Shown: piece by piece, positions 11,760-22,712 of the stretch
Position numbering within the stretch: position 1 is the stretch's first letter
Layout: each line of letters starts with the position of its first letter
From: Platanthera guangdongensis
Taxonomy: Eukaryota > Streptophyta > Magnoliopsida > Asparagales > Orchidaceae
Assembly (NCBI GenBank): GCA_039583875.1
Contig: CM077163.1
Coordinates: forward strand, 227,408,646 to 227,472,645
Direction: 5' to 3'
Length of the DNA: 64,000 nucleotides
Position numbers and translations under genes: made by a program
The notes under the pieces: model-generated
Told to the model about the DNA's origin: nothing
The model's input: the letters and a program-made list of their open reading frames with translations, nothing else
Database searches by the model: none

Positions 11760-14010
11760 TTGCCAATCCTAGATGCAATCCTCTCCATGTATTTCATCAC
11801 AAAACTCCACAGTCGTCGGCATTATTCTGTGTAGGCGCAACATTCACCATTGTGATGGGCCAGTCGTACATACCATCTAGAAGTGCATCTCTCCTTTACT
11901 CGTAAAGCCCAGCTTCCTGCACAAATAAAAGGGGAATTAGACGGAAATATTTCAACTTAAAGGTAACAAGTCCTAGTTAAACAATATAGCACATCTCGTA
12001 AATTATGTTTGTGTGTCTTATTTGGCATTGAGTCGTAAAAATACCAAGTTTCTCGTTTCAAATTGCACACTAGAAGTGTCCAATGACTTCGGTTGTTGTG
12101 AAAATTGGCATCAGTATTATATCGGCTGTTTGCACATTTGCTGTCGTGAGATGTTCAAGCAGAATTTCACTATTTTTTGCACCAGTACTTTTTTGATACT
12201 GTAAAATTAAAGGACCCTAATCAAATCATTAAATAAATGAAATTATCTACTATATTGATCTATAATTATTGCAAGTTCGAATACCCAGAAGTTTGGAGAA
12301 ACGTAAATAAAATTGCACCACTCTAACAGTGTTGTGCTCATTCGGCTGCTCAAAACAACTGCAAAGGCGTCCAAGTGTGAACCACATAGCCAGCCCTTAT
12401 GCTGCAAGTCATCAATACAGGAATGTGTCAAAACAGTATTCCCACTTTCTATTACAATGGTGCCACTACATAATGAAAAAAATCAGTAATATTAAATAAC
12501 AAGCTAATGGTTTCTACTTGGTAATAATACAAAGATGTCAATGCATTAATAATTACCTCGATCGGGGGAAATTGTCTGTATGTTGATTCAATCAAATTCA
12601 GGTCGGCCTCGGAGAGATGTATCCGGCCAGGGAAAGACATTTCCTTCCCACTCTCTTTTCCTCCGAAGTGTACACCTCCCCTCTTAACCTTCTTGCCCTT
12701 CTTAACAATGATACCAATTTTTGGGGACGGGGCGTACTCTTTGACAACTAAAACTTTAGGGGATGGCTGTTGTAGATGGGAGGGTGATGCTTTGAAGGGG
12801 GTGGGATCAGAAGGAGGATCAGTTGCGGGTGGGGTGGATGGAATGTGATTATTTGCATGCGAGATTGAATTTATATGGCCAACTATAAATTCAAATTTTT
12901 CTTCGTAGAAGGAACGTAGCTGCCTAATTTTTTCGTTCAGATTACTAACTTGTCGAGAGATGAATCTCTTCATCTCCCTATCTGTCTTCCTCTCTCTTTC
13001 TTCTTTCACTATCTCCTCTTTTTTTGGTTCATCCTTAGCTCCTCTCCTCTGTCTTTTTTTTTCTCTTCTTTCACTCCTTTAGCTGCCTCAAATGAGGACT
13101 CCACCTCATCATCTCCTATAAAGTTTTTCTCTTCCTCGGAAATATTTTAAAAACTTGTACAAATCTATAATTAACAAAATAGATTAGAAATTCATCTAAA
13201 TAAGCATATCAAAAAAGTATTAAATATAACTAACCTCCTTCTTCGACCACAACCTCGATGATAACTGTGTACAAAACTTGTAGCTGAAGCTGGCCTTCGC
13301 AGACCAACGACATATACGTGGGCTCAACAATGCATCGACAGGAACCTGTAACTTCGAGTGCTCAAACAGCCAAACCTACATGAAAAAGTTTAAGTTAGTT
13401 TAAATGTATTTAAAAATGGACATGAAAATTAAAATCAAAGAATTATTTACCACCAAAACAATAGAACAATCTTCAAGATAGCCTAAGCTTGAAGGTTCTT
13501 CCCTTGAGCAACTCAGATTATGTAAGGGGGTAAGCTGTGCATTCAGAAATCCGTGGATAGCCTTGGCCCAACTATATCTCCTGAAGTCCTCCAAACCACC
13601 AATTTGTTGAAGGCATTCATGAATTGTGAGGGACTTAAGAGGGAAAAAAATTTAGCTAAAGCAAATTTCACAAGGGCATCAACGCTTTTCTGCTCCAAAT
13701 CTTCTGACTCGGCTTCATTAGCTAGCTGGTTCAACTCAGCGACTATGTCGCTTTGTTTCACCTCGGAGTATAGGGATCTATGAAAATGAAAGTCCTCTCC
13801 CCTATTAGGTAGCCCTAAAATGAGAGCAACCTCGTTGGCTGTAAATTTGATGTAGTATTGACCAAGAAGAAACGCGACCTTATCAGACCTATAGAGTCTT
13901 AGAAGCATATACAGGAGAGGAATGTTCTGTGGAACATCTAGGATTGAAAATAAATGTAGCAGGCCAGCTTCTCTGAGCAGGTGTAAAGAGTGCTCTTATA
14001 GCAATTCTAG
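11760..14010 (-). pseudogene. Ulp1-like (C48) cysteine protease, multi-exon, degraded
   Basis: Ulp1-type peptidases cleave SUMO-like proteins from substrates. Plant MULEs often carry such a gene with unknown purpose. On the minus strand, 13970-13543 gives LLHLFSILDVPQNIPLLY and then FTANEVALILGLPNRGEDF, the helical N-terminal domain usual in transposon Ulp1 proteins. 13009-12452 is a basic, proline-rich, partly coiled-coil segment. 12431-12243 has WLCGSHLDAF, like the start of the peptidase domain. Near 12085 comes SHWTLLVCNL followed by WYFYDSM, with the catalytic His at about 12080-12085 and Asp at 12032-12034. Near 11810 is QNNADDCGV with the catalytic Cys codon at 11809-11811, then a one-base frameshift before KYMERIA. 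The pieces are separated by AT-rich gaps that look like introns. Exon borders are approximate. Confidence 0.75.
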
Positions 14011-14019
14011 TATGGGCTC

Positions 14020-14984
14020 TGCATATTTTTTTGAAAGTCGATATAGCACACCTGCTGTTCAGATACGTCCCAGTATAGTGACCAGACATCTGTTACAGTA
14101 AAGTGTAAGAAAATAAAGAAGAGTAGGGAAATCCAACTGGAGGAAACCCTGACCATGAGAATATCCGGTCGGATTGTAGCTACCTGAACGTAAAAAAAAT
14201 CTATGTGCTTTAAAAGATGCTTCTGATATGGATCTGGCAGCATTTACATATTTAGAACCCTAAAAACGTATATCCTGTCGGATATCCAAATCACAGACAC
14301 CAAAAAATATGTTGCATAATTCTCAAGCTTCTAACAAAGTATAATGACTATTTAAACACAGAACAAAGGGAGAAAATGTACTATAAAAGCTGTTTCTGAC
14401 TACCTATTGTGTAAGTGAAATCATCCGCAAGGATTTACCTATTTAGAACCCTAATAATAAAGGATATCCGACCGGATATTAAAATCACGAGCATAAAAAA
14501 TTTGTTGCATAAGGCATAGACTTCTTCCAGAGTATAATGTCTATCTAAAAAAAGAACAAAAGAGAAAAATATGAAGAAACATATATCCATCAAAGTAATA
14601 TATACCGTTGTTAGGAAGAAGGAGGATTGCAGTCGCCAAACTGGAATGCCCTCTGCCGAAATGTGATCGCCATGTTCGCCGCGTTCCCTAATTTCCTGGA
14701 GCTTTACGACGGTCGCCGCGGGGATTAGGTCTGGGGGTTTTCCGGGAGCATTACGATGGTCGCCTGGCGTTTAGGTAACTGCTCTGTCTCTCTTGCGTTT
14801 AGGTAACTGCACTGGTCGCCTGATTAGGAAGGATTTTAATCCCTGTCTAACTGCTCTGAATTCAAGAGAGAGAGGACGGTTGATTTCCGATTTCCTGGAG
14901 CCGAAAAAAAAGGAAGAAGGACGGGGATAGGGTTCCGACAGCCAAAAGGCCGATTTCAAATTTTCTGAGGCTGATTTCTGATTT
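14020..14984. other. MULE right subterminal region
   Basis: This lies between the Ulp1-like gene and the right TIR. It carries several copies of a motif close to ATCCGGTCGGAT (near 14161, 14270 and 14465). Similar copies lie near the other end at about 8960-9035. No coding frame is supported. Confidence 0.5.
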
Positions 14985-15093
14985 CCTGTAGCCGACGAAA
15001 AGGGAAAAAGTTGGGGCCAGCTCTTTGGGCCTATTTATTGGCGTACGGGTTTTGTTGTACGCTAGGCGTACCCAAACATTTTCCTCATTTACG

Positions 15094-16262
15094 CCTATTA
15101 TTTCTCAAATTATTTATTGCCATAATTAATTCTTATTTTGGGTAATTTTTGACAATTCAAATTTATGTTCATTTAAATCAAATTTGGTCTGCCTTTTGGA
15201 GCAGATTTTTGGCTATCTTTGATTGTGTTTTATTTCTTACTCATTTTGTCATTTTATTTTTGACATTGTTTAAGAGATATATTAACATAAATATATATAA
15301 ATTTTTACTATAAATAATAATATATTATTATTTTGATAATAAATATTATATTATTCCATTAAGCTCAATTTAATTCATGGATTTAAGATAAATTACAATT
15401 ATAAAATTGTAAGGATATAAATATGTAACTCAAATAAATCTTTAATCCGACTTGAACTTCGTCATTTCGGGCATAATTTGGTGATTAAATCAACATAAAA
15501 TATTTCAAAAAGTAATAATATTATTATAATTTAGAAAATAATATATTACGCTCGATCTATTTTTGTGAGTAAATTAATTTTAGTATTCGGATAAAATAAT
15601 ATTTTATTTTGGATATTTAAGATATTATTTTTATTAAAATTAATGAGACTCTAATTTTGGGAAATTACACTCGTCAGGTCAATTTTGTAATTATGTGTCT
15701 GCACCGATTAATTAAATTTAAACTTTAAATTAATTTCATTAAATGGTGATTCAATAATTATTAAATACCTAATTTTGTCGAATAAATTAATTGAAACGAC
15801 ATCACGCCAAAGTGGGCTCTCTCGCGTTGATTAATTTAATTTAACATTATTAAGATTGTAGTGGGTGTGTAATTCATGTGAATATTGATGTGCACAAAGA
15901 AAGATTAATATTTTGCCAAATTAAACACACACATGTGGAAATAAATATGTGACGATTATTTCATTTTTCATGTGAGCAATATGTCAGTCCAAAGAAAGGC
16001 TTATTGCTTGACAGGACTTATCGTCAGTGTTTGATTATTATAACAAGAGGATCACTTAGAATTGACATTTCTGTCCAAAGACTAAATGTCGGTGTTCCGC
16101 TAGATCTTTTGTGATGGGCCCCACCATTAAATAATGAATTTAATTTGCACATTATGATGTGTAATTTAATTTTGTGCACATGAAATTAATTCTTTTTATC
16201 TTATTTCTTTTCAGCTCAAAACACGATTACTACGATTTCTGCTAATATTAACTCAATTTCAA
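15094..16262 (+). other. AT-rich leader of the Copia, downstream part
   Basis: This very AT-rich stretch runs from the MULE's right TSD to gag. A T-rich tract ending 'ctttcag' just before gag resembles a 3' splice site, so the leader may be spliced or may simply be untranslated. No gene is seen in it. Confidence 0.5.
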
Positions 16263-19029
16263 TGCTCAATGGGACTAATTTTAAAGAATGAAAAGAAAAC
16301 ATCATGATCGTGCTTGGTTACATGGACCTAGATCTTGCACTTAGATTTGAACCTCCCGCATTTCCTTCAGATGATAGTTCCAGTGAGGCAAAACAAAATT
16401 TTGAAAGGTGGGAGCTTTCAGATCACATATATCTAATGATCATGAAGCGAGGCATTCCAGAAGCCTTTAGGGCACTAAGGAGGGAACCCTTGCCCTGGAA
16501 TTCCTCGTTAACCTTGAAAAATGTTTTGCACAAAAGGATAAGGCGGAGACAAGAACCCTTTTTGCGAAGCTTGTTTTCATGAAGTACAAAGGTAAAAGGA
16601 ATACACGTGAGTACATTATGGAATTATCCCTACTTCCTTCAAAATTAAAAACACTAAAGTTAGAGATGTCAGAAGACATGCTAGTGCATTTAGTTTTGAT
16701 TTCTCTTTTGGCACAATTTAGTTTATTCGATGTCATTTATAACTACAAAAGGAGAAATGGACTCTTAATGAACTCATTTCATATCGCGTGCAAGAAGAAG
16801 ATGGATTGAAGCAAAAAAGGACTAAAAGTACTCATATGACAGTGGGTCCCTCTAACAAGGGCCAAAAAAGAAGGAAATGAAAACAAGTTGCAAGTGGACC
16901 TCCACAAAGGAAACCACAAAAGGAACAAGCTAGAGACTCTATATATTTCTTTTGTCGGGGTGGAGGATATATGAAGAAAGATTGTGCTAAATACCACGCC
17001 TGACGTGCTAAGAAAGGTAAACTTCTCACTTTTGTTTATTCTGAAATTAATTTAACTTATGTACCTAAATATACTTGGTGGATAGATTCTGGTACTGCTA
17101 CTCACATAAGTGTGTTTATGCAGGGTTGCCTGAGCTGTTGAAAGCCAAGTGATGGTGAAAGATACATCTTTGTGGGTGATGACAAATTAGTTGAAGTTGG
17201 AGCTATAAGCACTTTTTGATTATTATTAGAGACCGATCATTACTTAGATTTGTTTAAGGCTTTATTATACCGTCTTTTAGACGAAATTTGATTTTATTTC
17301 TATATTAGAAAATTTTGGTTATCATTGTTATTTTGAAAATAATAAATTTAGTCTTCTTTTGTATTTAAATCTTATTAGTACGGGTTATTTATCTAATAAT
17401 GATAATTTATATTTGCTTAATACAGTAGCTTCATATAATGAAAATTTCACGTTAATTCAAGATGTACTAAGCATAAATTAATTAATCATAATTCCACCTT
17501 TTTATGATATAAGCGCTTAGGACACATCTCCAAATGGAGAATTGAGAGACTTGTGTCAGACAGAATTCTTGATTTCCTTAGTTTTATAGACTTTAAGGTT
17601 TGTATAGACAGTATAAAAGGGAAACAAACAAATATAAGGAGGATATGTGCAAGTAGAGCCACAAAAGTCTTAGAACTAATACATACTAATATTTGTGGAC
17701 CCTTCCCTACGGCCTCTTGGAATGGTCAACAATATTATATCACGTTCATAGATGATTACTCTCGTTATGAATACATCTATCTTATTCATAATAAGTCACA
17801 GTTACTAGACGTATTTAAATCCTCTAAAGCTGAGGTGGAAAACCAACTTGGCAAACAAATTAAAGCTGTCAGATCTGATCATGGTGGCGAATAATACGGT
17901 AGATATGACGGATCAGGAGAACAACGTCCATGCCCTTTTGTTAAATTTCTAGAGGAGTGAGGTATTATCACTCAGTATACCATGTTCGATACCCATACCA
18001 TGAATGGTGTTGCTGAGAGATGAAACATGACACTAAAGGATATGATGAGAAGTATGATTGCTCACTCTTCTTTAACTCAATCCCTCTGGGGTGAAGCACT
18101 TAAGACTGTAGTTTACATCCTTAATAGAGTCCCAACTAAAGTAGTACCAAAAACCCCTTATGAGCTTTGGACTGGTCGAAAGCCCAGCCTAAAGCATCTT
18201 TTGGTTTGGGGTTGTCTAGCCGAGGCTAGGCCTTATAGGCCAAAGAAAAGAAACTAGACTCTAGAACGATGAGTTGCTATTTTGTTGGGTATTCTGAAAA
18301 GTCTAGTGAATATAAATTTTATGATCCTACTGCTAAGGTTTTCTTCGAGACTGGAAATACTCTATTCTTTGAAGATGTTGAGTTTGAAGGGGAAGATATG
18401 GTTAGAGACGTTGTCATTGAAGAGGAATTTATTCCTCTTCCTATAATTGTTACTAACAATACTCAGGATATAATTCCTGATATTGCTCCAATAACAAATC
18501 TGGATTAAGACATTGTTGAAGAGCTTCCTCATACAGTCCCAAATGAACAAACTCAACAACCTCAAGAACCTTTGCCATTATGGAGATCCATTAGAGAAAG
18601 AAGAAAGGCGATACCAGATGATTATATCATCTTTCTCCAAGAACATGAGGATGGCTAAGGGATGTTAAATAATGATCCAGTCAATCTCAATTAGGCAATT
18701 CAAAGTTCTAACTATCAACAATGGATTGATGTCATGATGAAAGAGATGAAATTCATGAATGACATTGATGTTTGGGATCTCGCCACATTACCCAAATGTG
18801 TGAAACCCATTGGCTGTAAATAGATATTTAAAACCAAAAGGAGTTAAAAGGTAATATTGAGAGATATAAAATACATCTTGTCGCTAAAGGATTCACTCAA
18901 AAGGAAGACATTGACTATAAAGAGACTTTCTCGCCGGTTTCATCGGAAGACTCTTTTAGGACTATTATGACATTAGTAGCGCATTTTGACCTTGAGCTAC
19001 ATCAGATGGATGTTGTCGCTAAAGGATTC
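16263..19029 (+). pseudogene. Copia gag-pol, decayed and truncated
   Basis: A Copia polyprotein yields capsid, protease, integrase and reverse transcriptase. Gag begins LNGTNFKE and then meets TGA where Trp is expected (about 16290). LGYMDLDLALRFEP follows, and a degenerate zinc knuckle lies near 16940. The protease motif WWIDSGTATHIS is near 17080. Integrase runs from 17553 with LIHTNICGPF, FIDDYSRY and VRSDHGGE, then GVAER with a stop, and an [22 protein letters not shown] stretch. RT reads HLVAKGFTQ, YKETFSPV and LHQMDV and then ends abruptly. More than ten stops and several frameshifts break it. The first integrase Asp is replaced by Asn in the LIHTN motif. Confidence 0.85.
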
Positions 19030-19149
19030 CCTCTTGCTTTGTCTTCTTTTATTTCCTCTTCTTATTTTCTTTAAAATTCCAAGATCGATGATATTGATTT
19101 TGTATTTCTTAGTGTTGGTCTTTTCCGGTGATAATGATTTTTCGGTTGC

Positions 19150-19465
19150 CTTTAGTTAGAATTCGTCAAGTAGTTAAGTGAAATTCGTCAAGTAGTCACG
19201 TATAATTCGTCGACTAGTCACGTAGAATTCGTCGAGTAGTCACGTATAATTCGTCGAGTAGTCACGTATAATTCTTTGAGTATCTAAGTTAATTCGTCGA
19301 GTAGTTAAGTCAATTCGTTGAGTAGTTAATCTGAATTTGTTGAGTAGTCAAGCCGAATTCGTCAAGTGGTTACGTCATGTTCGTCAAGTATTCTGGTAAG
19401 ATTTGTCGAGTTGTTACGACGATTCATCGGGTGATCATGCCGAATCAACGGATGGTCTCGACAAA
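19150..19465. repeat. Minisatellite, ~20-bp unit AATTCGTCGAGTAGTCACGT
   Basis: About 14 imperfect copies run head to tail. Early copies are closest to the unit and later ones drift. The array starts about 120 bases after the Copia truncation point. The core TCGTCGAG also appears in repeats of unrelated elements in this window. Confidence 0.85.
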
Positions 19466-21094
19466 TTTGTAGTGAGGACTATTTTTACTTAGAAATTTCA
19501 GGTTTTCCTTGTGTCGTCGTGGTGATCTGATGTTAAGTCTTGTGTGGTGCCAAATTTTGGTTATGATGTTTATGGAATATTGGTTGGGTTAGAATGGATG
19601 GCCATTACCACAGTGCATGTTTCTGAACCATTACACCCTGTGATTTTTATTATGGACTATTGATTGATTTAGAATGCATGACCACCACCACAGTGTCTTT
19701 TTGGATGTTTTGGTCTGATAATTTGTGTTGGAAAAAATGTCATCACCTCAGTATCTTTTTATTCTCAGTGTTAATGATTCAATTTTTGAGCTAATCAGTC
19801 TCCTTTATTATATAAATATATGATGAATTATACAAATACTTTTTGCATTTGGTGCAAGTCTTTCTCTCATATAGCCAATTCATGCTGAATTACTTATGCT
19901 TATAGTTCATATCAACTTTGTTTGTTGTTGTTTCACAACTATTCTTGTTCAGTTTGTAACTTTTTTAACTCATTAATCTTTTAAATTCTATTTGAGCTGC
20001 CTTTTGCGTCGTTGTGCTGAAGCATTCTTTTCTTTTTGAATGCCCCGGGTTCAGAATAGTAGCAATTAGAACTGTTCGAGTTTGATTCTTCCTGGCTTCT
20101 GTAGCTGATTTCTTTTCCTCTCATTAGTGAGAGGTAGTCTGTTATTTTACTGACTTTATAGTATATCTCAAACTTGTACTGTTGATGTTATGTGTGTTAG
20201 TGTCAGATTGTTGGCGCTCATAGCATAGTTTCTTTTCGTGTAGACTATTTATTTGATGTTTATGCTACTACTATTGTTTGTTGTTGATGCATTGCTATAT
20301 GGGAAGGTTTTATGATATGATGCATATTAGTCATTTTATATGTATAAAAATCAGCACCTTTGCTCATACTCATGACATTATTTCAACCAAACGTCACTCT
20401 ATTTTGAAGATCTTAAAAGTTTTTTTTCTACTTATACTAATTTCAGAAACTTGCATATCAATAGTTCATTGTTGGGTCTTCATACTCACGTAAAATAAAA
20501 TGAATTAAACTTTATATTTTCCTTTCCACTGCATATATATACTTTTCTACTTATGGACTAGCTGATCCACTGAACCGAGAGATACGGTCTTTGAATTGTA
20601 AACTTAAATCATGTTCTTCAACATAAAATATATGTGTCTTTTTATAAAAATAAACGAAGAGACGGAGCAGCCAGAGCATCTGTAGTTGTCCCCTACACGG
20701 CGTAACATCATGACACGTGTTTTCTCTCACTCTAATAATATATTTATTTATTGAGAAAATGCAGGTCGTCACAACCCATAGGAGCGCCGAAGTCGCTGGA
20801 TAACTGAGCTCGTTGGAGCGTCTGCTTTCGTGGAAGCTGAGATCGTCCAAAGTTGGGCTTCTCAGAGCATTAAGCTTATTAGAATGCAGAGTTTGTCAGA
20901 GTGTTGTGCTCGTGGAAACCAACATTTATCTGATTCTTTTTTGACTTCAGGTACTAAAATGGTAGCCCATAAGTACTAACATTTATCCTTTTTAGGGCTT
21001 TTATCCTATTTTCTCGTTACTCTTTTAGGGTTTTTGCTCATTTATGCTTTTCTCCTCTTTTTCTGAATTTCGTTGTTCATTTAGGGGCATACTC
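19466..21094. other. Anonymous sequence left of the nested stack
   Basis: No protein domain is seen. The last 200 bases are T-rich with TTTTAGGG runs, like a plant 5' untranslated region. Because the outer solo LTR at 21095 has a matching TSD at 40908, this stretch was once continuous with 40913 onward and may be the upstream part of the MuDR-type element there. I could not find a terminal inverted repeat for it. Confidence 0.4.
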
Positions 21095-21127
21095 TGTAAC
21101 ACCCTCATTCGTCACATGAGATATAAC

Positions 21128-22614
21128 TGTTGACAATTATGAAGTGAAAGTGGTTGATTAAGCAGACCGTGCGGACTGGGTGGTCTGAGTCTGCGACCTA
21201 GGCGGACTGACGTTGCGGCCTGGGTTTATTGGAGCGGCCTGGGAGGCCTATTTATGGCTGACTAGTGACGTGTTCAGACAGCTTGGCCTGCGGTTCTGCA
21301 GATAGCTTGTTCTTGATGTAACCGGGCGGATTGGCAGTGAGTCCTCGAGAATGTGGCAGACTTAGTTGGAGTCCGCTGTGGCGGATAGGGTGGAGGTCGT
21401 GAGATCTGGTCCTTGCCTTGAGCTCTTATGATGCAGCGGGTGATAGTTGCATTCATGTTGGCGGACTGTTCTTGGGGATAGCGGCCTGGTTTCGTATCCA
21501 CCGAGCTCGCACTAGTTATTTGGTGAGATGCTGGACTTGGTCACGCTTTGTCATAAGTCCAGGGTGTTCACAGTTTTCGCAGAGTCCGTTGTTGACCGGG
21601 CGATCTTCCTGTTGGTCGTGGACTCGTGTGGAGGGCTGAAGTAGTGTTTGCAAGTTGTGTGGGCTGGTGTCATGTTCGCTTGTAGCGTGCGGACTGTCGC
21701 AGTGAGTGGGATGTTGTTGTGTTCGCGTGCTGCGATGTGTGCGGATTGGTGTAGTGTCTGTCTAGTGGCGGACTGACTTCCTGACTTGGCACCTGGTAAG
21801 TTGGATGGTCCGGCTTAGTCCTTGCGGACTCGGCGGACTGGGTTGGGCTAGCTGCGAGCTAGGCTAGGGCGGTGATCACACTCCTCACCTCGCATATAAA
21901 TAGACCCCCTCGACACTTCTACAGTAATTGATTGAACAGTAAGTTGAGCTCGGATTAATTGTTGCGGCCTCGATTTTCCAGTCAGCAGGGATTGAGAAGG
22001 TTTAACTAGTTGATGTTTGCAGGTTGTGCGGCTAGCACTGTGAAGCTGGAATCTTATTCTAATAGCGGTCAGGAAGCAGTGAAGCTTCTGTTCTACAATC
22101 GACGGTTTGCAGCAGGTCGCACTTGGTGGCCAACCAGTCTTCTCTTCAGCAGTTTAAGTTCAAGTTCAATAACCAGTTTGTCGGTCTCAGCGGACTTGGC
22201 GGCCTGTTCCTTCAGTTCAGCGGCGGCTTGTAGAGCGGGCATAAGCAAAATAATGGGTTGTACGCGGTTTGTGCGGACTCCGTAGTTCAGTGATAGTAGC
22301 AGCGGCTTGGCGGTCTCGGCGGTCTGTGAGGCAGTTCACCCGACTTGAAGATCTCTCTTGCTTGTTTACTTCTATTTTGTACTTGGCGAAATCATGTCCT
22401 GCCATGTATACCTGGCCTTGTAAGGATTGATAGTTGATGAATAAAAGAACTGTGTTTGCTCTTTATTGTTACTGATTACATAGCTCAGTTTATGGTTGGA
22501 GTGTTCCTACGACTAGTTCTCATTTTCCGCTTGATCAAGTGATCAGCTTGATAGATCTGGAAGTGTTTGCTTGATACCAGAACTACTAGTTGATCAGCTT
22601 GAGAAATTTCAACA
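21128..22614 (+). repeat. 5' LTR of the complete Copia
   Basis: The 1487-bp LTR starts TGTTGACAATTATG and ends TTTCAACA. Its U3 is filled with GCGGACT, GCGGCCT and GCGGTCT words. A TATA box lies near 21894, and a polyadenylation-like 'gatgaataaaag' near 22436. It is about 70 bp shorter than the 3' LTR, mainly through fewer 'gcggcctgggtggac'-type units near its start. Confidence 0.93.
21894..21902 (+). promoter_or_regulatory. TATA box of the Copia 5' LTR
   Basis: ATATAAATA lies about 770 bases into the LTR, followed by 'acccc' and then 'ctacagtaa'. The copies at 569 and 27100 sit in the same context. This is the likely promoter for the genomic RNA. Confidence 0.6.
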
Positions 22615-22626
22615 TGGTATCAAATG
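22615..22626 (+). promoter_or_regulatory. Primer binding site of the Copia
   Basis: TGGTATCAAATG directly abuts the 5' LTR. The first eight bases match the initiator tRNA-Met complement and the following bases have drifted from CAGAGC. Confidence 0.75.
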
Positions 22627-22712
22627 GAACAGTGGCTTGAGCAGTGAGCTGTGATCAACCTCCGATTGTGCTCGGCGTTTCTGGAAGCTTTTGTGATCAG
22701 TGGTGGTTTGCA

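Larger units (their letters stand above)
8518..15084. mobile_element. FAR1-type MULE with transposase and Ulp1-like gene
   Basis: The terminal inverted repeats (TIRs) run about 100 bp (8518-8617 and 14985-15084), and the outer 20 bases match at 17 positions. Flanking 9-bp TSDs are ccatttacg (8509-8517) and tcatttacg (15085-15093), one mismatch apart. A 9-bp TSD with long TIRs is the Mutator signature. Inside are a FAR1-type transposase on + and an Ulp1-like protease gene on -, converging near 11.3-11.8 kb. The element inserted into the leader of a Copia. Both genes are broken, so it is no longer autonomous. Confidence 0.92.
7432..19029 (+). mobile_element. Copia retrotransposon, 3'-truncated, split by a MULE
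   Basis: The order is a 5' LTR (7432-7854), a near-consensus Met primer site, an AT-rich leader (7869-8508, resuming at 15094), and gag-protease-integrase-RT from 16263. The coding homology stops in RT at about 19012, where a 17-base word also present at 18878-18894 marks a rearrangement junction. No 3' LTR is present. The MULE at 8518-15084 sits in the leader with a clean 9-bp TSD, so it came later. Linking the LTR to the gag-pol rests on order and orientation. Confidence 0.65.

Noticed and set aside
20660..20880. Possible MITE (ends like 'gagcatctgtag' and 'ttctcagagcatt')
   Set aside because: The ends do not form a convincing inverted repeat and no TSD was found.
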